Assembly: GCA_012861695.1 (NCBI GenBank)
Contig: JAAOOA010000618.1
Location: forward strand, 82,501 to 146,500
Source: Trematomus loennbergii
Taxonomy: Eukaryota > Chordata > Actinopteri > Perciformes > Nototheniidae
Reading direction: 5' to 3'
DNA length: 64,000 nt
In this document: one piece after another, positions 24,165 to 35,698 of the stretch
How the letters are laid out: each line of letters starts with the position of its first letter
How positions within the stretch are numbered: position 1 is the first letter of the stretch
Translations under genes and position numbers: made by a program
Notes under the pieces: generated by a model
What the model was told of the DNA's origin: nothing
The model's input: the letters and a program-made list of their open reading frames with translations, nothing else
Databases searched by the model: none

Positions 24165-24303
24165 ACATGTATATAGACTTCTTGCAGTACTTTTTATTTT
24201 GTATTTTATTATATACGTTGCATCGTTGGAGGAGCTCAGGTCAGAAGAATGTCTACACTGTAGCTTATGAGCATATGACAATAAAACCTTTGAATCTTTG
24301 AAA
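24165..24303 (+). mobile_element. Retroposon 3' tail
   Basis: 'gagcatatgacaataaaacc' followed by TTTGAATCTTTGAA, the same tail type as 6403-6540 and 35038-35334. It abuts the right end of the preceding inverted-repeat element. Confidence 0.6.
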
Positions 24304-24776
24304 ATGAAGTCGGGTAGGAGACTCTGAAGGGTGAAATACATCCTCCTGTTGACATGAGTGCTATTAGCAAAATGTCATGTTCAACTAGTATTAAAAGCCA
24401 GTGCTAAGAGGCGAGTTGTTGCTATTAGCATTAGCTCAGTGTCCTTGCTTCCTGCTCTTTTGAACGTCTCCATCCTGCAGCCCAAAGCAGAGGTTATGTG
24501 CTTTTATTAATGACAACAGAAACAGGCCATTAAAACTCTCGTAGCTAAGTGGCTCCCTGCGCTGTGATTGGTCGAGCCCGGGCTCTCCGGCACAAGTTAC
24601 CATGGGGACTCCGGAGCTGATTGGATGCGTGTGTCCCGCTGGGAGCGATGTGATTGGTTGCTTTCGTCTCCTTGACACGGCAGTAACGGTGGGTCAGTGT
24701 ACGGAGAGACAAAAAGAAAAAAGGGGAGAGACGCAAAGACACGGGCACGCCTCAATGACAGAAACACAGACGTGGG

Positions 24777-24986
24777 TGTGTGTGTGTGTGTGTGTGTGGT
24801 GTGTGTGTGTGTGTGTGTGTGTGTATCTGTATCTCTCTGTGTGTCTATATCTGTGTGTGCGCTCAGTCTATTGAACTTTTTAAATCTCAGCTAAAAACTC
24901 ACCTCTTTAAACTGGCTTTTAATACTAGTAACATTTTTACATTTAAATGTGTTTTTATATGTTTCTAGTTATTGTGGTGTGTGTAC

Positions 24987-25031
<45 letters not shown>

Positions 25032-25037
25032 TGTGTA
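24777..25037 (+). mobile_element. L2-type LINE ORF2 C-terminal fragment between TG repeats
   Basis: Between (TG)n at 24777-24825 and (TG)n at 24990-25035, the frame ending at 24968 reads SIELFKSQLKTHLFKLAF before a stop. The motif FKS-LKTHLF-LAF is the usual C-terminus of fish L2/Maui-type reverse transcriptase proteins. Only the last 35 or so codons survive. Confidence 0.7.
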
Positions 25038-25146
25038 ATAATACATCTTCCATGTAATATCTCAAATATAATAAACAGCTAGCCATTTATTTTGTGTTTG
25101 GATAAAGATCAATAAAATGTGTTCTCCTCACCTCGGACACGAAACT

Positions 25147-25184
<38 letters not shown>

Positions 25185-26798
25185 ATCCTGTAGTTCTGGA
25201 TCTTTAAAACAGTGTTAGCCCATACTGTACGCAGCTAATTATCAACAACAGTCGGATGAAATGGCATGACGGCAGAATGAAACACGACTGATGATATTTG
25301 ACTAAGGAGACGATGTGCACAGGGTGGGTCTATCTGATGCATTCATTGTGGGTCTATCTGATGCATTCATCGTGCATGTCAGCTACAGAATGCATTGCTC
25401 TCTTAATATTCTACCACAAACCTAAATGATTGTTAAGTTCCTTCCATGGTTCCTCATTCATGTATTCCCTGCTGCTGCTGCACTTGTTGAACTAATCAAA
25501 ATGATCTGCAGAGCGTATTATCAACAGGCCGAAATGAAATGAAATGAAATCAGGAAGATGGACAGCAAAAGAACGAAGGGAAAATCAGCAAACAGTACGC
25601 AGGGATGGCAAGAGGACAGACGGCAACAGGCCCTACACCATTTAGCTATTCAAAGTTTGCATTATGCAACAAATAATGGAAAGAAATATTAAAAATACAT
25701 AGATTTTGTGTCTTAGAAATGCATGTAGCCTAAGAAAAATGCAGCTTTCTCTTAACACCCTATTGCAAACTGAAAATAATGTGCATTTCTTATCAAAATA
25801 TAAGGATATTCGGTCGTTCTTCGCTGCACCGTATCCATATTATAGTTATATTACATTGGGTTGTAAATAATGTTTTCAACGGTAGCATGTTGCTTGGATG
25901 TTTTTGTGGGTAAGAACGTCATCTTATTCCACATTTTGTGCACATATTTTCCTTAAAACACATCATCTGTTGCTGTTTTAATGTTCTAATGAAATGTATT
26001 GAGGTAAATAAATAGAAAGTCACACCACATGCTGTGCAGGCTGATCAGAACGGAGACGTTGAAGACGAAGAAACCTTCACCTTTAAAGCTCTGAATGACG
26101 GTATGGCTCTGAGTCCACGGTGACGCCGACCAATCTACTTCAGTCCGACGCGTGGATATCAATTATTCACCCGCACTTCTGCCACTTAACGATTGAGAAA
26201 GAAGAGCACAGCGACTGATTTCTCCTCGCTGCTCAGAGTCATTTAAAGGAGACCAGGAGAGACTCAAAGCCGAGTGAATTATAGAGGACATTACATCTCA
26301 AACTGTGGTTCAAATGGAAGAAAATATAAAGTACAGTGTCCCATTGTATTGTATTGACTGCAAACTACATATTATTATAAATAAGAAAAGAAGGGATACA
26401 CTATAATGTCCTTAAAGAATAAAAACCCAACATCATTCAGATTCATTTTGGTCCGTACATCAAACTCTAACGGAAGCTTTACCTCAAGCTAACTGTGGTA
26501 ACATTTATATATAAATCCATGCATGCACAAGTCTTGAAAGTGGATTAAAGAGGATAACATTTGAAACAGTTTGGTTTAGTTAAAAAAGGAAGGACTTAAG
26601 TGCACTATTTCCTCACAAACTATACCGGATTACAATCTATTTGAAAGAACAGAAGGTGTTGCACAACCTCAAAGCTTTAAAGACACAAACAATCGTTAAC
26701 TATCATGCATACAGGGAAAAGTGTACATTCCTGCGTGCATGAGCGACATGCACTGGTTCACCTGCAGTGTGTTCAGATATCATTGACTCAGTAATGTA
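25038..26798. other. Intron; short repeats only
   Basis: (TG)n at 25149-25184. 'gggtctatctgatgcattca' is duplicated in tandem at 25325-25372. No exon or complete transposon recognised in the rest. Confidence 0.5.
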
Positions 26799-26841
26799 GG
26801 GTAAGGGGGGGGGGTAAGGGGGCTAAGAGGGGGGGGGGGGT
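26799..26841 (+). repeat. G-run cluster, G-quadruplex candidate
   Basis: Four runs of G (3, 10, 5 and 12) separated by TAA, TAA and CTAAGA within 43 bp. On the transcribed template this gives a C-rich pre-mRNA; the G-rich strand is the non-template-like plus strand. Confidence 0.7.
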
Positions 26842-26945
26842 GAGTAACCTCATTATGAGCAGGACTGATTGGCATATTCTGGAGGGCATTTAACAAATCT
26901 GCACTTCATCAAGCTGTCGGCCCGTTTAGTTCATTAGTGATGAGA

Positions 26946-27260
26946 GTTCACACACACACTGCACGGGAGAAACCGTATGGTACACACACACTGCACGGGA
27001 GAAACCGTCACACACACACTGCACGGGAGAAACCCACACACTGCACGGGAGAAACCGTATGGTACACACACACACACACTGCATGGGAGACACACTGCAC
27101 GGGAGAAACCGTATGGTACACACCCACACACACTGCACGGGAGACACCCACTGCACGGGAGACACACACACACACAGGAGACAAACACACACACACAGGA
27201 GACACACACACGACTATCAGTCATCGACAGAAACTGTATGACACACACATACATATGGAC
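26946..27260. repeat. CA repeat with CTGCACGGGAGAAACCGTATGG units
   Basis: Six copies of CTGCACGGGAGAAACCG, three followed by TATGGTAC, separated by short (CA)n. Another compound minisatellite in which a unique word was copied together with CA repeats. Confidence 0.9.
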
Positions 27261-27264
27261 GCAC

Positions 27265-28496
27265 ACTGTTAAGAAAAGAGGGGGCTTCAACGGTGCACTC
27301 TTGTTAAAAGGGGGGTTGTATTTTTATAGAAAAGCACCAATGATAAGTCGATTCACAGAAACGTTTTTGCTAATATTCTTACATTTTTGGGATTTTATAG
27401 TTAATAGATTCGTCTTTTAGGTCATTTTCCATTAAGAAATGCCAGAAAAATGTTTCCAGCCTCTCAGATCTGCAAATTCTCCCAGTATTTTTATAATATA
27501 ATATATATATATAATATGATTAGTCGATTCACAGAAAGAGAAATGGAATATTCTTAGATTTTGGGATTTTATAGTTAATAGATTCTTCATTAAAAGAAGC
27601 CAGAAAATGCTGTTTCCAGCTAATTTTCTATTTTTTTAAATCACATTTAAGTAAATAAGGATGGACATTTTTCACTATTTCCTGACAAAACTCATTAAAA
27701 GCAATTAGCAGATGAATCAAAGATGGAAAAAAATGATAATTGCATCCTTAGGGCAACGAGAAAAAGTGTCAAATCCTACAAAATGTGGGAATATTTGAGA
27801 AACACCCTGTGACGTGTCTTTGGTAAAAACCTGTATTTCTGTCTGGGGTCGGGAGGTTTAGCGGTTAGCTTGCTTTGCTAACTCCCCCTGTAGTAAACAC
27901 CTCTTCCCACCTCTCTCACGCTCACACGTAATAACACGGCAGCCATAATTGTATATTTGTGTTTCTGAGGTCAGCACTTCTTCTCGCTCTATTACAGGTT
28001 TCCATCTCTGACTCAGTAAATGAAGGGTGACGTTATTAAACCGCAGCCTGTCTCAGCAACACAACAAATATACTTTTACAATATCTCTAAATGTTTATTA
28101 GCAGCTCAACAATAAATACTAAACAGATACCGTCCATATAACTTATAGGACTTTTATTCACACTTTTTATTTTAATTTATTATGCCATTTCTTGCACACT
28201 TAATGTAAATGATATCCTACTTTTTAAATGTTATTAGCTGTTATTCGGCCCTTCATAGTATTTGTATCTTTGACAGGTGAATGACTTTGACAGCAGGAAG
28301 GTGGAGGTTCTCTCTTTTGTCTCCAGGAGTTTCTGCAGACTGCTCGGCTCCGGCTCTGTTCTCAGAGTCTGCCCGGCGACACCGAAGAAAACTGAGACGC
28401 ACACCTCTGATCTCCTGAAGAGCACCTTGCAAAGTCAATTGATCTTTACCAAGTTCTACTCGTGTCTTTATGAGGGTGTGTTGTTCTCTTATTTCC
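27265..28496. other. Intron; hAT-MITE fragments
   Basis: 27340-27620 holds two tandem diverged copies of 'gataagtcgattcacagaaa ... gggattttatagttaatagattc ... gccagaaaatg', typical debris of TAGGGCTGCA hAT MITEs. 27780-28490 has nothing recognised, except that 28280-28497 is open in frame with the following repeat array. Confidence 0.5.
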
Positions 28497-29975
28497 TCCT
28501 AACTGATATACACCTGAACATCAGCAGGAGAGGACTCTTTAAAGTAGAGACACTGCATACTGATATACACCTGAACATCAGCAGGAGAGGACTCTTTAAA
28601 GTAGAGACACTACATACTGATATACACCTGAACATCAGCAGGAGAGGACTCTTTAAAGTAGAGACACTACACAATGATATACACCTGAACATCAGCAGGA
28701 GAGGACTCTTTAAAGTAGAGACTCTACATACTGATATACACCTGAACATCAGCAGGAGAGGACTCTTTAAAGTAGAGACACTACATACTGATATACACCT
28801 GAACATCAGCAGGAGAGGACTCTTTAAAGTAGAGACACTACATACTGATATACACCTGAACATCAGCAGGAGAGGACTCTTTAAAGTAGAGACACTACAT
28901 ACTGATATACACCTGAACATCAGCAGGAGAGGACTCTTTAAAGTAGAGACACTACATACTGATATACACCTGAACATCAGCAGGAGAGGACTCTTTAAAG
29001 TAGAGACACTACATACTGATATACACCTGAACATCAGCAGGAGAGGACTCTTTAAAGTAGAGACACTACATACTGATATACACCTGAACATCAGCAGGAG
29101 AGGACTCTTTAAAGTAGAGACACTACATACTGATATACACCTGAACATCAGCAGGAGAGGACTCTTTAAAGTAGAGACACTACATACTGATATACAGCTG
29201 AACATCAGCAGGAGAGGACTCTTTAAAGTAGAGACACTACACACTGATATACACCTGAACATCAGCAGGAGAGGACTCTTTAAAGTAGAGACACTACATA
29301 CTGATATACACCTGCACATCAGCAGGAGAGGACTCTTTAAAGTAGAGACACTACATACTGATATACACCTGAACATCAACAGGAGAGAACTCTTTAAAGT
29401 AGAGACACGACATACTGATATACACCTGAACATCAGCAGGAGAGGACTCTTTAAAGTAGAGACACTACACACTGATATACACCTGAACATCAGCAGGACA
29501 GGACTCTTTAAAGTAGAGACACTACATACTGATATACACCTGAACATCTGCAGGAGAGGACTCTTTAAAGTAGAGACACTACATACTGATATACACCTGA
29601 ACATCAGCAGGAGAGGACTCTTTAAAGTAGAGACACTACATACTGATATACACCTGAACATCAGCAGGAGAAGACTCTTTAAAGTAGAGACACTACATAC
29701 TGATATACACCTGAACATCAGCAGGAGAGGACTCTTTAAAGTAGAGACACTACATACTGATATACACCTGAACATCAGCAGGAGAGGACTCTTTAAAGTA
29801 GAGACTCTACATACTGATATACACCTGAACATCAACAGGAGAGGACTCTTTAAAGTAGAGACACTACATACTGATATACACCTGAACATCAGCTGGAGAG
29901 GACTCTTTAAAGTAGAGACACTACATACTGATATACAGCTGAACATCAGCAGGAGAGGACTCTTTAAAGCAGACG
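28497..29975 (+). repeat. 57-bp minisatellite, about 26 copies (array B)
   Basis: Unit CTGATATACACCTGAACATC + AGCAGGAGAGGACTCTTTAA + AGTAGAGACACTACATA. At 57 bp the unit is a multiple of three, so a 578-codon frame on plus (TDIHLNISRRGLFKVETLH repeats) and a 485-codon frame on minus both stay open. Unit variants are single substitutions scattered without codon bias, so it is not selected as protein. The same unit in reverse orientation forms array B' at 35699-36850. Confidence 0.97.
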
Positions 29976-31499
29976 GTAAAAAGTCTGACTCCCTGTTTAA
30001 TAATCACATTTAACTGCTATTATTAGACAGATTTTCTAAAGTAAAAACAGCTGCCATAACCACACAGATTGTTTAGAGGGGGGTCTTTAAAAACACTGAA
30101 TCACTAATTCCAGTCATACTATGATTGAGGGGGAAACGGATGCAGTGGGTAAAATGAGTGTGTGTGTGATTGTTGAGAATGTGCCAGTGTTCCTGTAATC
30201 ATGTGGGTTCACAGGCTCTGATTATAAAGACACGCCCAGAGAGTTTGAAGTAATGAGCGATCACACTGTATCTCACTGTGTCCTCACTTTGCTGGGAGAG
30301 CAAGAGAACATCAAATTCTGCACCATGGGATGTTATTAATGTACTTTTTATTGTTATTATCCCAAAAAGTTCTGATTAATTTAGTTAATTAAATGTGGTA
30401 ATTATACCGTGTAAGAATACTCAATAACAGGTAAAGGATTGGCACGTCATAAGCTTAAGTATCTGGCTTTATAGTAGAGTAATATAAGTTAAGAGTAATG
30501 ATATGTTTTGGGTCAAAAATCCTGAATTTAGAAGGTATTCAAATCTGTCAAATAAAAAGAGTTGGTAGAAAATATGATATTTCCTTTTGAAATGTAGTAG
30601 AGTTGAAGTAGAAGGTGGCAAAGAAAGGAAATACTCATGTACAAATACCTCAACTGTAAATACAGTACTTGAGCAAATGTACATGGGTGGGTACCTTAAA
30701 CCAGATGTTCTCACAGTGGGGGGTCTCGAGTGCTAAAGAAATTAAATGAATCTGGCGGTGAACTTCAAAGAGAGCGACGCTGCGTTCAAGAGACTTCTCT
30801 GTGCGTCCATACATCACATTATATAAGAGCATATAACCCCCTCGGTTCATTATATAAGTGCTAGTTCACTCGGTTCCCTCCATCACTCAAATAACCTCGC
30901 CTCTCATAGCGCTGGGTATCGTCTAGATTCATCATTTGGTCTATGAAGTGTGAGAACATATTAAAAAGTCCTTGTTTTGGGGTGTTTTCAGTCCAAAACC
31001 CCAACAATAAGTACTTGTGTTTTAAAAGCAATACTGACGGAGGCTTCACTGCAGTTTGTTACAGCTGAGTGCTGTTGGGGAAATGGAATAGGTGCCACAT
31101 ATTTTGATAATTAAATTGTAGTAAGAGGTCATTTTTAGTGCAAAACTGGCTGAAAAATGCTTCTTTGGAGCCTCTTAAATATGGAGATGTTCTACTTATT
31201 GTTTTAAATCATATCAGACTGAAGGCTGCAAGTTACTAATACTCTCAACGTCCATTTATCTAAACGGTTTGTCCAAAAGAAATGCAAGAAATTTGTTTTC
31301 AAATATAAAAATGTCCAAGTCTTAAATGTCTAGTTTTTTTATTTGCAAAACCAAAAGCACATTACTTAAATATGATAATTAAAGTATAAGGGAGCAACTC
31401 TCTATTTTTGAAAATAGCTATTTCTGGCATTAAAAACGACTTAAATAATTTGTAAATTATCAAAGTAATTATTTTGTATTTTTCTTCCATCATTTTATT
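29976..31499. other. Intron; MITE debris, no gene
   Basis: 30590-30700 contains 'gtacaaatacctcaactgta' and 'cagtacttgagcaaatgtac', matching the 'tactcaagtaaaagta' fish MITE family seen at 46736-47860. 31080-31480 contains 'gctgaaaaatgcttctttgg' type hAT-MITE debris. Nothing coding. Confidence 0.55.
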
Positions 31500-31610
31500 G
31501 AATTTTTCTGCACTGTCTCTTTTGCTGTAACGATGTAAATATCCCAGCTGTGAGGCGGATATATGATTTCATTATTAAAGGATAAAAGCGTCAGCTAAAT
31601 GCAATGTAAT
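31500..31610 (+). mobile_element. L2-like 3' tail
   Basis: It ends 'aaagcgtcagctaaatgcaa' then TGTAAT, close to the AAGCGTCTGCTAAATG tail shared by many fish L2 and SINE families. Confidence 0.65.
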
Positions 31611-31791
31611 TATTCGTTATTCTTCTTAGCATTCAACTAGTCGATTGATCCTAGTCTAGATTTCTGAGTCACCTAGAAGACATTTATAATGTCATGTAGT
31701 CACTCAGCGCACAAAGCAAATGCACTTTATCCCAAGGAAACCCAGAGCGCGTTTTACTTCACAGAAAAGAAAGAGAGATGTGAAGCTGCTC

Positions 31792-31792
<1 letters not shown>

Positions 31793-31830
<38 letters not shown>

Positions 31831-31951
31831 CCGCACGCCCGCACGCCCGCACGCCCGCACGCACGCCCGCACCGCACGCCCGCACGCCCGCACGCCCGCA
31901 CGCCCGCACGCCCGCACGCCCGCACGCCCGCACGCACGCACGCACGCACGC
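31793..31951. repeat. (GCAC)n/(GCCC-GCAC)n CpG-rich repeat
   Basis: Pure CGCACGCA at the edges and CGCCCGCA in the middle, about 160 bp with a CpG every four bases. Frames through it give HART/PARP-type false proteins. Confidence 0.97.
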
Positions 31952-32922
31952 GATGGGAAGGGGAGGATTCTGAGGATAATGGAGCAGGAAAGGAGTAAGA
32001 ATTGATTATCAGGTATAAATAATCAACGTAGTCGACGACTGATGTCCGAATCACCTCAGATCCATTTGTGAGCTTCAGTTTGTTTTATATTACGTGTGGA
32101 CTTGATGTCAAACACCTTGTTGTGCAGCGGAAACTCATCCTAATGATTGTTGGGCTGCAGGAAGTGGAGAAAATAAGCAATTGTGATTACTTGACGGTTT
32201 TATAAAAAAAATGATTGTTCTTTAATATTTTTATTGAAAAATAATGCATTAGGAAATTGAACTTTAAGTATTGGGACTTAAAGTACTCATTGCATAAAGT
32301 AACATATTTTAATCAGCAAATCATCACATTTGAGAAGCTTGAAATGTGTGTTAAACCACAGAAAGATTATTAAATCAATTTAACATAACTTTATTGTCAC
32401 ATTTATGAAGATTTTTATACGTTTTCAGTCTAAAAACCTTAATTTATTAAATATTTAAAGCTGTAACTAGAAGTACTGAAGTTAAACGTAGAATATCTCT
32501 CTTTGAATTGAAGAATAAAGTGGTCAAGAAAGAAAATACTTGAGTACAAATACATCAAACTGTACTTAAATACAGTAATTAGGATAAGGTATTCACATTA
32601 TCTTGAAAATAATCTATTAAAATGACTTTTTTAAAGAGGATCTGTATAAAAAAAACATGTTCTATTAAGTTTGTAGCAAACAATATGCAGGGTAGGTCTT
32701 CCCTGCAGCTCCACAAAACTTCATTTAGATATTTACACATATTTGACCTTTACTAAATATTGTGCTTAGTGCAATTTGAATATTGCACGAGACCATGTTG
32801 CAATTTTAATAATATTTGATTAATTGTGCAGCCCTACTTTCAATACATGATGCCGATTGCCTGGAGTTGCAATATTAAAGGGGCTAGAAGCAAATAAATA
32901 AACCTTCTTGACCACTAATTGG
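31952..32922. other. Intron; MITE debris, no gene
   Basis: 32470-32590 carries 'agtacaaatacatcaaactg' and 'tacttaaatacagtaa', fragments of the fish MITE also seen at 46736. 32805-32840 ends 'attgtgcagccctac', an hAT-MITE terminus. Nothing coding. Confidence 0.55.
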
Positions 32923-33028
32923 TAGGGATGTCCCGATCACCTTTTTTTGCTCCCGATCCGATTCCGATCATTTGATTTTGACAATCTGCCGATACCGATT
33001 TTTCCCGATCCGATCTTTATGCAATGCA

Positions 33029-33353
33029 TTAAGAGAAAAAAAAGGTAACAGATAACGGCTGGTCATCCAACGCGATGAATTCAGCTATCTTGGCTGTTAT
33101 TTTGGCCTTTTCACTGTTCTGGGGCAGTTTCTCTTTCCTTTTAAAAGTCTCTGAAAGTGTCGGTTGTTTCAGTGCCGTTACCTGAGTGGCCGCTGTGTAC
33201 TCGTCGTGTTGTTGTTGGTGTTTGTATTAGATTGGTCGTGTTGAACGTAGCTCTGTTCTTTCCACCACGCGGAACCTCCGCCTTGCAAACATTGCATCTG
33301 GCTGTTACACTGCCTTCGCTTTCAATTTTATAATACTTCCAAACTCCTGACAT
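33029..33353 (-). pseudogene. hAT transposase remnant (BED finger), copy A'
   Basis: Reads MSGVWKYYKIESEGSVTAR then CNVCKAEVPRGGKNR, identical to copy A up to NTTNLIQTPTT. It then diverges by a one-base difference in an A run, so both copies lost the frame in the same ACAACA-rich stretch but not identically. It joins the element terminus at the same point as copy A (LDDQPLSV). Confidence 0.88.
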
Positions 33354-33377
33354 TTTCTCTGTCCCGACTCCCGAGTC

Positions 33378-34448
33378 ACCAGCTGAACGTAGCCTCTCGT
33401 TACACCGGCTGAACGTAGCCTCTCGTTACACCGGCTGAACGTAGCCTCTCGTTACACCGGCTGAACGTAGCCTCTCGTTACACCGGCTGAACGTAGCCTC
33501 TCGTTACACCGGCTGAACGTAGCCTCTCGTTACACCGGCTGAACGTAGCCTCTCGTTACACCGGCTGAACGTAGCCTCTCGTTACACCGGCTGAACGTAG
33601 CCTCTCGTTACACCGGCTGAACGTAGCCTCTCGTTACACCGGCTGAACGTAGCCTCTCGTTACACCGGCTGAACGTAGCCTCTCGTTACACCGGCTGAAC
33701 GTAGCCTCTCGTTACACCGGCTGAACGTAGCCTCTCGTTACACCGGCTGAACGTAGCCTCTCGTTACACCGGCTGAACGTAGCCTCTCGTTACACCCCGG
33801 CTGAACGTAGCCTCTCGTTACACCGGCTGAACGTAGCCTCTCGTTACACCGGCTGAACGTAGCCTCTCGTTACACCGGCTGAACGTAGCCTCTCGTTACA
33901 CCGGCTGAACGTAGCCTCTCGTTACACCGGCTGAACGTAGCCTCTCGTTACACCGGCTGAACGTAGCTCTAGCCTCGTTACACCGGCTGAACGTAGCCTC
34001 TCGTTACACCAGCTGAACGTAGCCTCTCGTTACACCGGCTGAACGTAGCCTCTCGTTACACCGGCTGAACGTAGCCTCTCGTTACACCGGCTGAACGTAG
34101 CCTCTCGTTACACCGGCTGAACGTAGCCTCTCGTTACACCGGCTGAACGTAGCCTCTCGTTACACCGGCTGAACGTAGCCTCTCGTTACACCGGCTGAAC
34201 GTAGCCTCTCGTTACACCGGCTGAACGTAGCCTCTCGTTACACCGGCTGAACGTAGCCTCTCGTTACACCGGCTGAACGTAGCCTCTCGTTACACCGGCT
34301 GAACGTAGCCTCTCGTTACACCGGCTGAACGTAGCCTCTCGTTACACCGGCTGAACGTAGCCTCTCGTTACACCGGCTGAACGTAGCCTCTCGTTACACC
34401 AGCTGAACGTAGCCTCTCGTTACACCAGCTGAACGTAGCCTCTCGTTA
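33378..34448. repeat. 26-bp minisatellite in BED-hAT copy A'
   Basis: About 41 units of GTTACACCGGCTGAACGTAG plus CCTCTC, the reverse complement of the copy A unit. It is almost perfectly homogeneous. The 10-bp sub-duplication common in copy A is essentially absent. Edge units carry ACCAGCTG, as in copy A. Confidence 0.98.
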
Positions 34449-35037
34449 GCTTACTGCTACTATTAGACACTGCGCCCACTCTGTTGTCAGATTTGAGAGA
34501 AATAAGCAACCAGGTCTATGAAAACAAGCCCAAAAGAAGCAACACATACATGATGTTGTGTAATTTTAAACCAAAACTAAGGCCTCAGGATGACTTTAAG
34601 ACGTGAACATGGTCATTTTTGTTTTGTAACATTAAATTAAAAAAATTAAAATGTATATAAAAAAAAAAATTTTAAATGTAAAATATTTCCGATCCCCGAT
34701 TTTTTTTTCTCCCGATTCCGATCTTTTGAAAATCACGTGATCGGCTCCGATCCCCGATCACGTGATCGGATCGGGACATCTCTAGTTATAACACTACAAA
34801 CCTGTGGTTCTGACTCCTCTGCAGCCCGGTGCTGTCAGAGCTTCAGCTGAACCAAAACTCACAAGCTTTCTTTTAAACATGATGGATGAACACTGCAGAC
34901 CAACGGGAGGCTGCAAAACACCCGAATTCGAGGTATACAACTTTTTTGAAAAGAAGTGAGAGGAAACGGGAAAGAGAGGTGTACGGTTTAGTTTCTGACT
35001 AATGTGGAGAAACGCCTGGAGGTTTTATATCTCCATC

Positions 35038-35334
35038 AAGAGATCAAGATTCGGAGACAGTTTCTTCCCGCGGGCAGTGAGACTGTTAGTAGTATGTATC
35101 TAATATATATATATCATTCCAATAACTTGTATATAGACTCGTACTGCACTATTCCACATCATCACTTTATTTTATAACTATTTTTCTTTTGTATTGCTCT
35201 TGCTATCTGTATTGTTATTATGTTATTATGTTGCATTGTGGGAGAAGCCTGTGACATAAGATTTTCAACTACATAATTACTCTGTAGCTATGTCAGATTG
35301 ACAATAAAGAACCTTGAACCTTGAAGAAGTCAGC
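35038..35334 (+). mobile_element. LINE ORF2 C-terminus and 3' tail
   Basis: Codons 35038-35103 read KRSRFGDSFFPRAVRLLVV before a TAA, the usual end of fish L2/Rex-type LINE proteins (RFxxSFFPxAVRLL). The 3' UTR follows, with 'tgttgcattgtgggagaagc' and a tail 'gattgacaataaagaacctt' plus GAACCTTGAA. A 5'-truncated insertion. Confidence 0.8.
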
Positions 35335-35561
35335 TTTAAGAAGAAAAGCAGCCGTGAACGAATTAACGAGCATTAACAGGAAGCCGTTATTATGCATTAA
35401 ATAACCTGCAGACCACAGCAGGGGCCACATGTGGGAATCTGGAGTGTGTTTCAGAACAGATGGTTGCACAATTGGTCAGTGTGTGTGTGTTTGTGTGTTT
35501 AACATATTGCACAGTGCGGTTGCGTAAAAAAAAAAAAAGTGTGTGTGTTGTGGCTTCTCAC

Positions 35562-35643
35562 CTTGGTTTCAGTCCAGAGAGTCCCTCAGGCCATTGCTGC
35601 AAGACGGAGCTGCTCGGAAACCTCTAAGCATCCTCCAGACCCC
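35562..35643 (-). other. ncoa2: Putative NCOA2 5' UTR exon
   Basis: On the minus strand a good acceptor (tttctctctcagcag) is followed by 82 bp and a strong donor (CCAAG|gtgagaag). The stretch is single-copy sequence between repeats. It contains a complete 20-codon frame (MLRGFRAAPSCSNGLRDSLD, stop) and a nested ATG-GCC-TGA. Spliced to the exon at 19271 it puts a TGA in the NCOA2 frame and offers no start, so it is untranslated leader. Assignment to NCOA2 rests on strand, position and splice signals; RNA evidence would settle it. The exon start could be 35646 because of the repeated CAG. Confidence 0.65.
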
Positions 35644-35698
35644 CTGCTGAGAGAGAAACGGAGAAATTAGGATTTACATATACAGTGAATCAGCACAA

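Larger units (their letters stand above)
32923..34784 (-). mobile_element. BED-type hAT element, copy A' (reverse orientation)
   Basis: The same ends as copy A in reverse: TAGGGATGTCCCGATC at the left and GATCGGGACATCTCTA at the right. The interior order is mirrored: transposase remnant, 26-bp array, AT-rich block, end with CCGATCACGTGATCGG. No matching 8-bp flanks were found (ctaattgg against gttataac), unlike copy A. It shares the transposase deletion of copy A. Confidence 0.9.

Noticed and set aside
26946..27140. CACGGGAGAAACCGTATGG units resembling the TGEKPY linker of C2H2 zinc fingers
   Set aside because: The frame needs an added base in every unit, no Cys/His finger residues follow, and the units are embedded in CA repeats. 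Chance resemblance is more likely.
28277..30013. 578-codon open frame with 19-residue repeats, resembling a repeat protein
   Set aside because: The unit is 57 bp, so any frame without a stop in one unit stays open. The opposite strand is also open for 485 codons, unit differences show no codon pattern, and an inverted copy of the array exists without a matching gene start.
32915..34792. Target duplication for BED-hAT copy A'
   Set aside because: The flanks ctaattgg and gttataac do not match, so no duplication is claimed although the termini are clear.
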